NCBI GenBank assembly: GCA_964230605.1
Contig: CAXRIN010000102.1
Coordinates: forward strand, 1 to 38,723
Origin: GCA-002722245 sp964230605
GTDB taxonomy: Bacteria > Bacteroidota > Bacteroidia > Flavobacteriales_C > GCA-002722245
Length of the DNA stretch: 38,723 nt
Direction: 5' to 3'
The translations under genes were made by a program, and so were the position numbers. The notes beneath the pieces were generated by a model. It searched no databases. It was not told the origin of the DNA and saw nothing but the letters and a program-made list of their open reading frames with translations. Of this stretch, positions 23,694 to 32,145 are shown piece after piece. Positions within the stretch are counted from its first letter, which is position 1, and each line of letters begins with the position of its first letter.

Positions 23694-24572
23694 ATGGAAC
23701 AAAAAAGGAAAATACTTAAAGATCTAATAGCCAACGAGGGCGTAGTTTTACCGGGTGCTTATAATGCTTTAACTGCTAAACAAATTCAACAAATTGGATT
23801 TAAAGGCATATATATTTCTGGTGCTGCTTTGTCTGCGAGTGCTGGATTACCAGATATTGGATTACTTACACTCAATGAATTTTCATTCTTCATAAAATAT
23901 ATTACTCAAGCAGTTGATTTACCATGTATTGCTGATGCAGACACAGGTTTTGGTGAAGCTGTAAACGTTGCACGAACGGTTAAAGAGTTTGAAAGTATTG
24001 GCTTAGCAGGAATGCATATTGAAGATCAAGTAATGCCCAAAAGGTGTGGTCATTTATCAGGTAAAAAATTAGTCTCTACCGAAGAAATGTGTCAGAAGAT
24101 TAAAACTGCCTGCTTAACTAGAAAAGATAAAAACTTTTTAATAATTGCGCGTACAGATGCAAGATCGGTAGAAGGTATGGATGCAGCAATTACAAGAGCA
24201 AAATCGTACATTGAAGCTGGAGCTGATGCTATTTTTCCAGAGGCAATGAAAAGCAAAGAGGAATTCAAATTATTTGCGCAAGAAATTAAAGTGCCTCTAT
24301 TAGCTAATATGACTGAATTTGGAGTCTCTCCACTATTAACTTCCGAGGAGTTATTTGAAATAGGATACAAAATGATCATTTTTCCTGTTACTGCTTTAAG
24401 GGTAACCATGAAGAACACAAGTAGTATTTATAAGGAAATAAAAGAAAACGGAACACAACAATCATTCATTGAAAAAATGCAAACTCGTCAGGAGTTATAT
24501 GATTTGATTGATTACGACGCCTATGCTGAATTGGATAATAAAGTTGCGAACTATAAAAACGAAAAACCATGA
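23694..24572 (+). CDS. prpB: 2-methylisocitrate lyase
   Basis: A 292-residue member of the isocitrate lyase/PEP mutase family that cleaves 2-methylisocitrate to pyruvate and succinate, the last step of the methylcitrate cycle. The diagnostic segments are DADTGFGEAVNVARTVKEF (81-99) and HIEDQVMPKRCGH (108-120) with catalytic Cys118; the KRCGH box is typical of methylisocitrate lyases rather than isocitrate lyases. Length matches PrpB (~295). It is the first gene of prpBCD and overlaps prpC by the ATGA sequence. The 109-base divergent gap to the 3-hydroxyacyl-CoA dehydrogenase gene suggests shared control, though I see no clear regulatory site in it. Confidence 0.95.
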   Translation: MEQKRKILKDLIANEGVVLPGAYNALTAKQIQQIGFKGIYISGAALSASAGLPDIGLLTLNEFSFFIKYITQAVDLPCIADADTGFGEAVNVARTVKEFESIGLAGMHIEDQVMPKRCGHLSGKKLVSTEEMCQKIKTACLTRKDKNFLIIARTDARSVEGMDAAITRAKSYIEAGADAIFPEAMKSKEEFKLFAQEIKVPLLANMTEFGVSPLLTSEELFEIGYKMIIFPVTALRVTMKNTSSIYKEIKENGTQQSFIEKMQTRQELYDLIDYDAYAELDNKVANYKNEKP

Positions 24573-25699
24573 GAGCAAACAAAGGATTAGCAGGACTTAT
24601 TGCAGGAGATACTGCAATATCCAAAGTAGATGTTGAAACAAGTAGCCTTTGGTATAGAGGCTACAACATCAATGATTTATGTGAACATGCTTCTTTCATG
24701 GAAGTGGCCTATTTACTACTTCATGAAGATTTACCAAATTCCAGTCAGCTAAAAGAGTTTGAAGAATTCGAACGAAAAAATCGTGATATTCCCGAAGCAT
24801 TATATTCAATATTCAAAAAGATGCCTAAATCATCCCACCCAATGGATCTATTGAAACAAGGTGTGGCAATGTTGGGGTCATTTGATAAGGAAAATATTTT
24901 AGGAACGAATTCACATGAACAAAACCTGCAAAAAGCAATGCTACTTTTGGCTAAAATACCAACTATAGTAGCGAATAGCTACAGATTATCTCAAGGGATA
25001 GGACCAGTTAAACCTGATCCAAAATTATCGTTTTCAGAGAATTTTCTTTCTATGATTTTAGGTCGAAAAATAAATGACCCCTTAAGCATAGAAACATTAG
25101 ATAAGTCATTGATTTTATATGCCGAACATGGATATAACGCCTCAACTTTCTCTGCTAGAGTGACTGCTTCTACATTAAGTGATTTATATAGCGCTGTTAC
25201 CTCTGCAATAGGAACATTAAAGGGATCATTACATGGAGGAGCAAATGAACAAGTTATGTATATGTTATTGGAAATTCAAACTGCAGATAAAGCGAAGCAA
25301 TACACACTTGAAAAAATTAAGAATAAAGAAAAAATTATGGGTTTTGGACACAGACTTTATAGAACGGGTGACTCCAGAACAAAAGTCATTAAAGATCTTG
25401 GCGTGAAATTAGCTAAACAAAAAGGAATTACTAAATGGCATGAAATTTCCGAAATTATGGAGGAGACTATGATTAAAGAAAAGGAAATTTATCCAAACTT
25501 GGACTTTCCTGCAGCATCAGCATATTATTTATTAGATATACCAATAGATTTATATACTCCTATTTTTGCATCTTCCAGAATTGCTGGTTGGTCTGCTCAT
25601 ATTCTAGAGCAACACGATAACAATCGCCTGATAAGACCTGGATGTGATTATATTGGCCCTTCTTCTCGTAAAGTTATTCCTCTATCAAAAAGAACTTAA
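24569..25699 (+). CDS. prpC: 2-methylcitrate synthase
   Basis: A 376-residue citrate-synthase-family enzyme condensing propionyl-CoA with oxaloacetate to 2-methylcitrate. The catalytic residues His222 (LHGGAN), His261 (GFGHR) and Asp312 (LDFPAA) are all present, with YAEHGYNASTFSARV (185-199) in between. Length fits the short type II 2-methylcitrate synthases. Sequence alone cannot fully exclude citrate synthase activity, but the position between prpB and prpD makes methylcitrate synthase the clear choice. It is translationally coupled to prpB (4-base overlap) and ends 3 bases before prpD. No prpE is nearby, so propionyl-CoA is probably supplied by acyl-CoA oxidation rather than by free propionate activation here. 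Confidence 0.94.
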   Translation: MRANKGLAGLIAGDTAISKVDVETSSLWYRGYNINDLCEHASFMEVAYLLLHEDLPNSSQLKEFEEFERKNRDIPEALYSIFKKMPKSSHPMDLLKQGVAMLGSFDKENILGTNSHEQNLQKAMLLLAKIPTIVANSYRLSQGIGPVKPDPKLSFSENFLSMILGRKINDPLSIETLDKSLILYAEHGYNASTFSARVTASTLSDLYSAVTSAIGTLKGSLHGGANEQVMYMLLEIQTADKAKQYTLEKIKNKEKIMGFGHRLYRTGDSRTKVIKDLGVKLAKQKGITKWHEISEIMEETMIKEKEIYPNLDFPAASAYYLLDIPIDLYTPIFASSRIAGWSAHILEQHDNNRLIRPGCDYIGPSSRKVIPLSKRT

Positions 25700-25702
25700 A
25701 CC

Positions 25703-27109
25703 ATGGAAAATAAAACCGATAATTTACTAGTACAAATTGCTGATTATGTGTTAAACTATGAAATTGAAAGTAGCGAAGCTTATGAAATTGCATATTACAA
25801 TCTGCTAGATGCAATTGGTTGCGGAATATTCGCATTACAATTTCCTGCATGTACTAAATTACTTGGTCCAGTTGTTCCTGGCGCATCCATGAAAGATGGA
25901 GCTAGAGTTCCAGGCACTGATTTTGAATTAGATCCTATTACAGCAGCTTTCAATATTGGTTGTATTATCAGATGGTTAGATTATAATGATACTTGGTTAG
26001 CAGCCGAATGGGGACATCCATCCGACAACTTTGGAGGTATACTAGCTGTGGCAGATTATCTTTCGCGTATGAAGGGGGAAGAAATTTCCATGAAGGAAGT
26101 TTTAACCATGATGATTAAAGCTCATGAAATACAGGGTGTTTTAGCTCTTGAAAACAGCTTTAATCGTGTTGGATTAGATCATGTTATTTTGGTTAAAGTT
26201 GCAACTACTGCAGTTGTTACCAAAATGTTGGGTGGAACTCGTGAACAAATAATTAATGCAGTATCAAATGCATGGATTGATGGACATAGTTTAAGAACCT
26301 ACAGGCATGCACCTAACACTGGATCACGAAAATCTTGGGCAGCCGGAGACGCTACAAGTAGAGGAGTTTATTTATCGATAATGGCAATTAAAGGTGAAAT
26401 GGGGTATAACAGCGCGTTAAGTGCACCAAAATGGGGATTCCAAGATGTATTATTTAAATCAAATGAAGTTGTTTTATCAAGACCTCTTGACGCATATGTA
26501 ATGGAAAACATATTGTTCAAGATCTCATTTCCTGCTGAATTCCATGCCCAATCAGCTGTTGAAGCAGCCATTCATTTAAATAAAAAATATAAAGATCAAA
26601 TTAATAAAATTGAAAAAATAGTAATTCATACCCAAGAACCTGGAGTAAGAATTATAGACAAAAAAGGGCCATTAAAAAATCCAGCAGATAGAGACCACTG
26701 TATGCAATATATGGTTGCAGTAGCTTTAATGATGGGAGATTTAAAAGCTGAATACTATGAAGATGACTTTTCAAAAAATCCATTAATTGATGAGTTAAGG
26801 TCAAAAATGGAAGTTATTGAAGATGTTGAATACAGTAAATCTTATTTAGACCCAAATGAAAGATCGATTGCAAATGCAGTTCAATTGTTTTTCAAAGATT
26901 CACAATCAGAGAAGGTAGAAGTATATTATCCAATCGGCCACCGAAAAAGAAGAAAGGAAGGTATTCCTGAATTAATCAAAAAGTACAACACAAATATGCA
27001 TCACCACTACAATGGAGAAAAACTAAATGAAACATTAAAACTTATCAAATCATATGATGATTTTATCAAAATGTCAATTGATAATTTTATGGGTGTTTTT
27101 GTAATTTAA
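25703..27109 (+). CDS. prpD: 2-methylcitrate dehydratase (MmgE/PrpD family)
   Basis: A 468-residue iron-sulfur-independent dehydratase converting 2-methylcitrate to 2-methyl-cis-aconitate. It follows Escherichia coli PrpD closely from end to end: the FNIGCIIRWLDYNDTWLAAE segment near residue 90, AHEIQGVLALENSFNRVGLD near 140, SLRTYRHAPNTGSRKSWAAG near 195, and KGPLKNPADRDHCMQYMV near 320. Length is close to the usual ~480. It ends the prp operon. After it, 26 bases separate it from the convergent hflX stop. The PrpD route, rather than AcnD/PrpF, is therefore used for this step. Confidence 0.96.
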   Translation: MENKTDNLLVQIADYVLNYEIESSEAYEIAYYNLLDAIGCGIFALQFPACTKLLGPVVPGASMKDGARVPGTDFELDPITAAFNIGCIIRWLDYNDTWLAAEWGHPSDNFGGILAVADYLSRMKGEEISMKEVLTMMIKAHEIQGVLALENSFNRVGLDHVILVKVATTAVVTKMLGGTREQIINAVSNAWIDGHSLRTYRHAPNTGSRKSWAAGDATSRGVYLSIMAIKGEMGYNSALSAPKWGFQDVLFKSNEVVLSRPLDAYVMENILFKISFPAEFHAQSAVEAAIHLNKKYKDQINKIEKIVIHTQEPGVRIIDKKGPLKNPADRDHCMQYMVAVALMMGDLKAEYYEDDFSKNPLIDELRSKMEVIEDVEYSKSYLDPNERSIANAVQLFFKDSQSEKVEVYYPIGHRKRRKEGIPELIKKYNTNMHHHYNGEKLNETLKLIKSYDDFIKMSIDNFMGVFVI

Positions 27110-27135
27110 CAAGATTAAATAATCTATTCCTTTAA

Positions 27136-28371
27136 TTATTCAATAGGTAAATCCGGGTATAGGAAATCGTTGTATGGATAACGTTTGATGTGCTGCTCGC
27201 GGATTTTTTGGTAAAGGGTGTTTTTAAATTCATCCCAATTCAACTTCTCCGAAGCAGAAATGAATAAGCAAGTAATATTATCACCTTTGGCCATCCAGGT
27301 TTCTTGTAACTCATCTAAAGAATAATTCTCTCTTGATTTTGGGGTTAAATCATCTTCATCCTTTTCAACAAAATTGTAAGCGTCAACCTTATTAAAAACT
27401 AATAAAGTGGGCTTATCAACCGAGTCTATTTCTTTAATGGTTTCATTAACCACTCGAATATGATCTTCAAAATTTGGATGAGAGATATCAACTACGTGAA
27501 TTAATAAATCCGATTCCCTAACCTCATCTAAAGTAGATTTAAAAGACTCAACTAATCCATGAGGTAATTTGCGGATAAACCCTACTGTATCCGAGAGTAA
27601 AAATGGCAAGTTTCCTACAACAACCTTTCTTACTGTTGTATCTAAAGTCGCAAAGAGTTTATTCTCAGCTAAAACTTCACTCTTACCCAAGGCATTCATG
27701 ATAGTGGATTTTCCAACGTTGGTATATCCAACCAAAGCCGCACGAATCATTTTTTCTCTATTTCCTCTTTGAGTAGATTTTTGCTGATCAATCTTATCCA
27801 ATCGCTTTCTTAAAAGCGCCATTCTATCGCGTGCAATACGTCTATCTGTCTCGATTTCCGTTTCCCCTGGACCTCTCATTCCTACCCCTCCTTTTTGACG
27901 GGATAAGTGAGTCCACATATTGGTTAAACGTGGAAGTAAATATTGATATTGAGCTAATTCAACTTGCGTTTTTGCGTGAGCTGTTTGGGCACGAGAAGCG
28001 AAAATGTCTAAAATCAAATTATTTCTATCAAGAATTTTACACTCTAATTCTCTTTCGATATTTCGAAGTTGGGATGGACTTAATTCATCATCAAAAATCA
28101 CCATTCCAATTTCATTGATTTTAATGAAATCTCTAACCTCTTCTAATTTTCCTTTTCCAACAAATGTTTTCGGATGTGGGTGCTCTAATTTTTGGACAAA
28201 ACGATCTTCAACAACAACACCTGCTGTATCAGCCAAAAAAGCCAATTCGTCCAAATATTCTTGAACTTGTTCTTCTGATTGGTTTTGAGAAATAACCCCT
28301 ACTAAAACGGCTCTTTCTATCTCCTTTTCAGAAAGATCATAAATTTTTTGTGGTCCTTTTTGGTCGCCCAT
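27136..28371 (-). CDS. hflX: GTPase HflX
   Basis: A 411-residue ribosome-associated GTPase that splits and rescues stalled 70S ribosomes under stress. The N-terminal domain ends in the family signature RQKGGVGMRGPGETEIETDR (158-177), preceded by helical LTNMWTHLSR. The G domain has Walker A GYTNVGKS (215-222), G3 DTVGF and G4 NKVD. Length is typical (about 410-430). It lies 38 bases after the stop of the SirB-cytochrome c gene on the same strand, so they may be cotranscribed. A short GC-rich palindrome (28392-28406) sits in that gap and could attenuate or process the transcript. Confidence 0.95.
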   Translation of the reverse strand: MGDQKGPQKIYDLSEKEIERAVLVGVISQNQSEEQVQEYLDELAFLADTAGVVVEDRFVQKLEHPHPKTFVGKGKLEEVRDFIKINEIGMVIFDDELSPSQLRNIERELECKILDRNNLILDIFASRAQTAHAKTQVELAQYQYLLPRLTNMWTHLSRQKGGVGMRGPGETEIETDRRIARDRMALLRKRLDKIDQQKSTQRGNREKMIRAALVGYTNVGKSTIMNALGKSEVLAENKLFATLDTTVRKVVVGNLPFLLSDTVGFIRKLPHGLVESFKSTLDEVRESDLLIHVVDISHPNFEDHIRVVNETIKEIDSVDKPTLLVFNKVDAYNFVEKDEDDLTPKSRENYSLDELQETWMAKGDNITCLFISASEKLNWDEFKNTLYQKIREQHIKRYPYNDFLYPDLPIE

Positions 28372-28391
28372 ATCCTATTTTCACACAGATT

Positions 28392-28406
28392 CCGCGAATC
28401 TCGCGG
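28392..28406. repeat. REP-like GC-rich palindrome before hflX
   Basis: CCGCGA (28392-28397) and TCGCGG (28401-28406) are perfect arms with a 3-base loop. It lies in the 38-base gap between the cytochrome gene and hflX. The 9-mer GAATCTCGC within it recurs at about 34665-34673 next to another palindrome, which suggests a dispersed repeat family rather than a gene-specific signal. Confidence 0.4.
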
Positions 28407-28409
28407 ATA

Positions 28410-29027
28410 TTATTTTTTCAATGTTAAAACGTACTCAGCAATTGCTTTTACTTCAGTTGAGTCCAAAGTTTTAAAAGCTGCCATCTTTCCAAATCCTACT
28501 GTGATTACATTACCAATGTCAAATGCTGTCTTATCTGATTTTGCATTAGATAAATCAGCTGCTTTACCTAATTGCTTCGCCCCTGCATCTCCATGGCAAG
28601 TTGCACAGTTGGCTTCATATAAAGCTTGTCCATAGTTAGCATCGGTTGATGGGATTTCAACATGCACCTCTTTCATCATTCCTCCGCTTTTAAAAGCTAA
28701 TCCAATGGTAATAATGAATAAGAAAGCACTTAATAATCCTAAAATCTTGTTCTTCTTTTTAAACCCAACTATCGCTAATGGAATAGCTACCAAAATAGCT
28801 CCTAATTTATAGTGGAAAAACATTGATAAACCAGATCCTCTCATAGTCCACATTACAATTCCCGAAACAAGGAAAAGCATTGTGATTACCATTTCTGGAA
28901 CCTTCGTTTTCTTTCTGTAGCTATCAAATTTCTCTTGATTAACTAACAATAAAATTGCTTTTATTAATACCGATAACACAAATAATGTGATAAGCAGTAA
29001 GTGTAAATGTTTTAATCCAGTATACAT
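28410..29027 (-). CDS. SirB-like membrane domain fused to cytochrome c
   Basis: A 205-residue protein with two parts. Residues 1-112 form four hydrophobic helices (about 7-29, 45-62, 70-90 and 95-112) whose pattern, GLKHLHLLLITLFVLSVLIK through VSGIVMW and HYKLGAIL, resembles the SirB family. Residues about 130-205 form a small class I cytochrome c: CATCH (Cys141, Cys144, His145) binds heme covalently and Met182 in GFGKM is the probable axial ligand, so the domain faces the periplasm. The protein would be a membrane-anchored electron carrier, with partner and pathway unknown. I have not seen this arrangement described as a named protein. A promoter with TATCTTTG lies 19 bases upstream, divergent from recJ. 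Confidence 0.78.
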   Translation of the reverse strand: MYTGLKHLHLLLITLFVLSVLIKAILLLVNQEKFDSYRKKTKVPEMVITMLFLVSGIVMWTMRGSGLSMFFHYKLGAILVAIPLAIVGFKKKNKILGLLSAFLFIITIGLAFKSGGMMKEVHVEIPSTDANYGQALYEANCATCHGDAGAKQLGKAADLSNAKSDKTAFDIGNVITVGFGKMAAFKTLDSTEVKAIAEYVLTLKK

Positions 29028-29046
29028 TGTTTGTCGATTTTGAGGC

Positions 29047-29054
29047 CAAAGATA
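29047..29054 (-). promoter_or_regulatory. -7 box of the SirB-cytochrome c gene
   Basis: TATCTTTG on the minus strand matches TAnnTTTG exactly and ends 19 bases before the ATG at 29027. It is the mirror image of the recJ -7 box at 29070-29077. No TTG is seen at the usual upstream distance. Confidence 0.45.
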
Positions 29055-29069
29055 ATAAAGCGCGCGCTA

Positions 29070-29077
29070 TATCTTTG
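29070..29077 (+). promoter_or_regulatory. -7 box of recJ
   Basis: TATCTTTG matches TAnnTTTG exactly, 33 bases before the ATG at 29111. Another TATCTTTG at 29099-29106 is too close to the start codon to be used for it. Together with 29047-29054 it forms a symmetrical divergent promoter around AGCGCGCGCT. Confidence 0.45.
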
Positions 29078-29110
29078 AATAATTTGATAAATGGAAGTTA
29101 TCTTTGGATA

Positions 29111-30820
29111 ATGCTAGAAAAGAAATGGATTTTAAAGCCCGAACCTAACCCCGAAACGATTAATGAATTGAGAGATAGTTTAGGCGTTCACCCAAGTCTA
29201 TGCCATTTACTAGCACAAAGAGGAATCACAAATTTTGAAGAAGCTAAAAAGTTTTTCCGACCGAATAAACAATTGATTCACGATCCCTTACTGATGAAAA
29301 ATATGCCAGAGGCAGTTGCCCGAATTGGCGAGGCTTTTGGTAACGGAGAAAAAATCATGATTTACGGTGATTATGATGTTGATGGAACAACTGCTGTTGC
29401 CATGGTTTATTCTTTCTTCAAAGATTTTTATGACAATCTTCTTTATTATGTTCCAGATCGATACACCGAAGGTTATGGAATTTCATACCAAAGTATTGAT
29501 ATTGCCGCTGATGAAGAAGTGAGTTTGATTATTGCTTTAGACTGTGGAATTAAGGCGATAGACAAAGTGATATATGCAAAGGAAAAAGGGATTGATTACA
29601 TAATTTGTGATCATCACTTACCTGGTGAAGAGGTTCCAGATGGCATTATTTTAAATCCAAAACAAAAAGATTGTCCGTATCCATTTAAAGAACTTTCAGG
29701 GGCAGGAGTTGGTTTTAAATTACTTCAAGCTTTCTGCAAAGAAAATGATATCGAAATCCAAAAAGCCAATGAATATCTTGACCTTTTAGCCATTTCAATT
29801 GGAGCAGATATGGTTCCGATTGTGGATGAAAATAGGGTTTTGGCGCAATATGGGATGCAAAAGTTAAATGAGCAACCAACATTGGGTATTCGTGCAATAT
29901 TAAAGCAAGCTAAGATTGATCGTGAAGTCAATATGCGAGATATCGGTTTTGCCATCGGACCAAGGATTAACGCCGCAGGACGTATTGCACATGCTTCCAA
30001 AGCGGTTGAATTATTAATTACCGATTGCTCTGTTGAAGCGGAAGACGGAAGTGAAGATGTGAGTTTAGATAATACTGAACGAAAAATACTAGATGCCGAA
30101 ACAACAAAAGAGGCGCTTTCTATTTTACATTCCGATGATGATCACCAGCTAAAAAAGTCTACTGTTGTTTACAATGAAAATTGGCACAAAGGTATATTAG
30201 GAATCGTTTGTAATCGCATCCAGGAACATTACTACCGACCAACTATTGTTTTAACTAAAAGTGGTGAACACTTCACAGGTTCTGCGCGTTCTGTTAATGG
30301 TTATCATTTGTATAACGCATTAAATCAATGTGCAGATTTATTAGAGAGTTTTGGTGGTCATGCTTTTGCAGCGGGAATGACTTTAAAGCCCGAAAACCTA
30401 GACGAGTTTGTTTCAAGATTTGAAAATATTGTAGCCAATTCTATTACCGATGAACAGTTAATCCCAACTGTTGAAATTGACATCGATTTACCGCTGAATG
30501 AAGTTCAGGCTGGATTTTTCAAAATATTAAATCAATTTGAACCTTTTGGAATTGGTAATGAGCAACCCATTTTCCGATGTAAAGAAGTAAAAGCCTTGCC
30601 AAACCTAAGAGTTGTTGGAAGGGATCATTTAAAAATGGATATTGTTGATGTAAATAATCCGTCTGTTCGCATTCCAGCTATAGCTTTCAACCAAGTAAAA
30701 CATTTCGATCATATTTCCAGAGGAAAACCTTTCCAAGTTTGTTATTCACTAGAAATTAATGAATGGAATGGCAACAAATCCCTTCAAGCAAATATTAGAG
30801 ATATAAAATTGAAGACTTAG
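29111..30820 (+). CDS. recJ: Single-stranded-DNA-specific exonuclease RecJ
   Basis: A 569-residue DHH-superfamily 5'-3' exonuclease used in recombination and mismatch repair. Active-site motifs are visible: GDYDVDG (86-92), DCGIKA (144-149) and DHH (167-169), followed by GPRINAAGRI near residue 295 and, in the DHHA1 domain, SFGGHAFAAGM near 440. The OB-like C-terminus ends QANIRDIK. Length is normal (~570). I chose ATG 29111, since starts further upstream fall within the divergent promoter region. The stop is 2 bases from that of the convergent antiporter gene. Confidence 0.95.
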   Translation: MLEKKWILKPEPNPETINELRDSLGVHPSLCHLLAQRGITNFEEAKKFFRPNKQLIHDPLLMKNMPEAVARIGEAFGNGEKIMIYGDYDVDGTTAVAMVYSFFKDFYDNLLYYVPDRYTEGYGISYQSIDIAADEEVSLIIALDCGIKAIDKVIYAKEKGIDYIICDHHLPGEEVPDGIILNPKQKDCPYPFKELSGAGVGFKLLQAFCKENDIEIQKANEYLDLLAISIGADMVPIVDENRVLAQYGMQKLNEQPTLGIRAILKQAKIDREVNMRDIGFAIGPRINAAGRIAHASKAVELLITDCSVEAEDGSEDVSLDNTERKILDAETTKEALSILHSDDDHQLKKSTVVYNENWHKGILGIVCNRIQEHYYRPTIVLTKSGEHFTGSARSVNGYHLYNALNQCADLLESFGGHAFAAGMTLKPENLDEFVSRFENIVANSITDEQLIPTVEIDIDLPLNEVQAGFFKILNQFEPFGIGNEQPIFRCKEVKALPNLRVVGRDHLKMDIVDVNNPSVRIPAIAFNQVKHFDHISRGKPFQVCYSLEINEWNGNKSLQANIRDIKLKT

Positions 30821-30822
30821 TT

Positions 30823-32007
30823 TTATTCTAAGGTGTCTTTCTTGAAAACAATTAGGCCAACCATCATCACGATATTTGAGCCTATTACAACTAATGCGAT
30901 AATGCCTTCACTAAAAGGAATTGGAATACCAACTTCGGTGATGCGTGTGTATAAAAGAATGGAAACTAAACCTCTTGGGGCAAGTAGTAAAATAGAGTTG
31001 AAATTGGTACGGATTGTTGCGAATAAACTTAAATAACGAACCGCGATAATGGAAAGAATAATACTTACGGAAACGATGATAACGTATGGATTGAAAATAC
31101 CATCCAAATTCAATGTATATCCAAAAACAAAAAAGAAGAAAGTCCGAATAATAAAAGACGTTTCGAGTGTGATGAAATTAAAATCATCACGTAAATTTTG
31201 AGTTGATTTCTCATCAATAAAACGCTTTAATTTCCCTTGAAAAAAGAGTTTGAAATTATTTAAGATTACTGCAAAAATCAGGATGATTAACAATGCTGAA
31301 AAGTGAAAATATTCTCCTACACTAAACAATAAAGCGAGAATACTGAGGAAAAGAAAGAACTTGATTTTTGTTTTGATCTTGTTAAAAGTAACTACCAAAA
31401 CAAAGCTCAAAACAACTGATAAAACCACAGAGATTAAAACATTTGTTGCAATAGATCCGGCTTTATGTCCAATACTTTGTGCCTCCATTATCAATAATTC
31501 AAAAAACATAATTCCCAGGATATCACTAAAAGTTGATTCCAAAATCATGAATTCTTGTTTAGATTTTGATAAACCATTTATAGAAGGTATTACAATAGCA
31601 CTACTCACAATGGAAAGTGGAAGAGCATATATTACTGCTTCTAAAAACGTAATATGAATAGTTACAAACTTGATGATTAAACCAATTAGGAAAGCTGTTC
31701 CTACTAAAATCATAGAAGCCGAAATAGCTGCCCTACGTATCCTTTTGAGATTTGATTTTTCAATTTTAATATCCAATCCTCCTTCTAATACAATAACCAT
31801 AAGTCCCGTTATTCCTAAAATTCTGAGGACGTGATGAAGGTTGGGCGGCTCAAATTCGAAATAGCTCCCAACATATTGCATTGAAATCCCAAGCGCCAAT
31901 AACAACAAAACAGAGGGTATTTTACTCAGCTTTGAAAACTGAGAAAACAAATACGAAACTATAATTAGTAACGAAAAGGCGATTATTATTATAAACGGAT
32001 TCAGCAT
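30823..32007 (-). CDS. Cation/proton antiporter (CPA family)
   Basis: A 394-residue membrane protein with about 11-12 hydrophobic segments and no cytoplasmic regulatory domain. Motifs such as LLALGISMQYVGSYF near residue 35-50 and VLEGGLDIKI near 75-85 match Na+/H+ or K+/H+ exchangers of the monovalent cation:proton antiporter families. The segment SSAIVIPSINGLSK (about 135-148) corresponds to the region around the fourth and fifth helices where transport-site residues lie. It lacks the TrkA-N domain of KefB/KefC, so regulation by glutathione or NAD is unlikely. Ion specificity is unknown. It is a single gene. Confidence 0.82.
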   Translation of the reverse strand: MLNPFIIIIAFSLLIIVSYLFSQFSKLSKIPSVLLLLALGISMQYVGSYFEFEPPNLHHVLRILGITGLMVIVLEGGLDIKIEKSNLKRIRRAAISASMILVGTAFLIGLIIKFVTIHITFLEAVIYALPLSIVSSAIVIPSINGLSKSKQEFMILESTFSDILGIMFFELLIMEAQSIGHKAGSIATNVLISVVLSVVLSFVLVVTFNKIKTKIKFFLFLSILALLFSVGEYFHFSALLIILIFAVILNNFKLFFQGKLKRFIDEKSTQNLRDDFNFITLETSFIIRTFFFFVFGYTLNLDGIFNPYVIIVSVSIILSIIAVRYLSLFATIRTNFNSILLLAPRGLVSILLYTRITEVGIPIPFSEGIIALVVIGSNIVMMVGLIVFKKDTLE

Positions 32008-32145
32008 TTTCTTCTTTTGTTAAACCCATTTAATAAATTATAGTTCTAATTGGGGTTAAAGTGGAGTGTTATATTCCACGATTGAATACTAAAAACAGAT
32101 GAATTAAATAGAAGAGACTGGAATGTATTTATAAATATTAAATAA

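Noticed and set aside
27113..27126. AGATTAAATAATCT after prpD as a terminator
   Set aside because: The loop would be only two bases and the stem is six AT-rich pairs without a T run, so it is unlikely to work as an intrinsic terminator.
32008..32145. A gene or structured RNA in the gap between the antiporter and hrpB
   Set aside because: Only a weak GTGGA/TCCAC pair is seen and no reading frame of interest is present.
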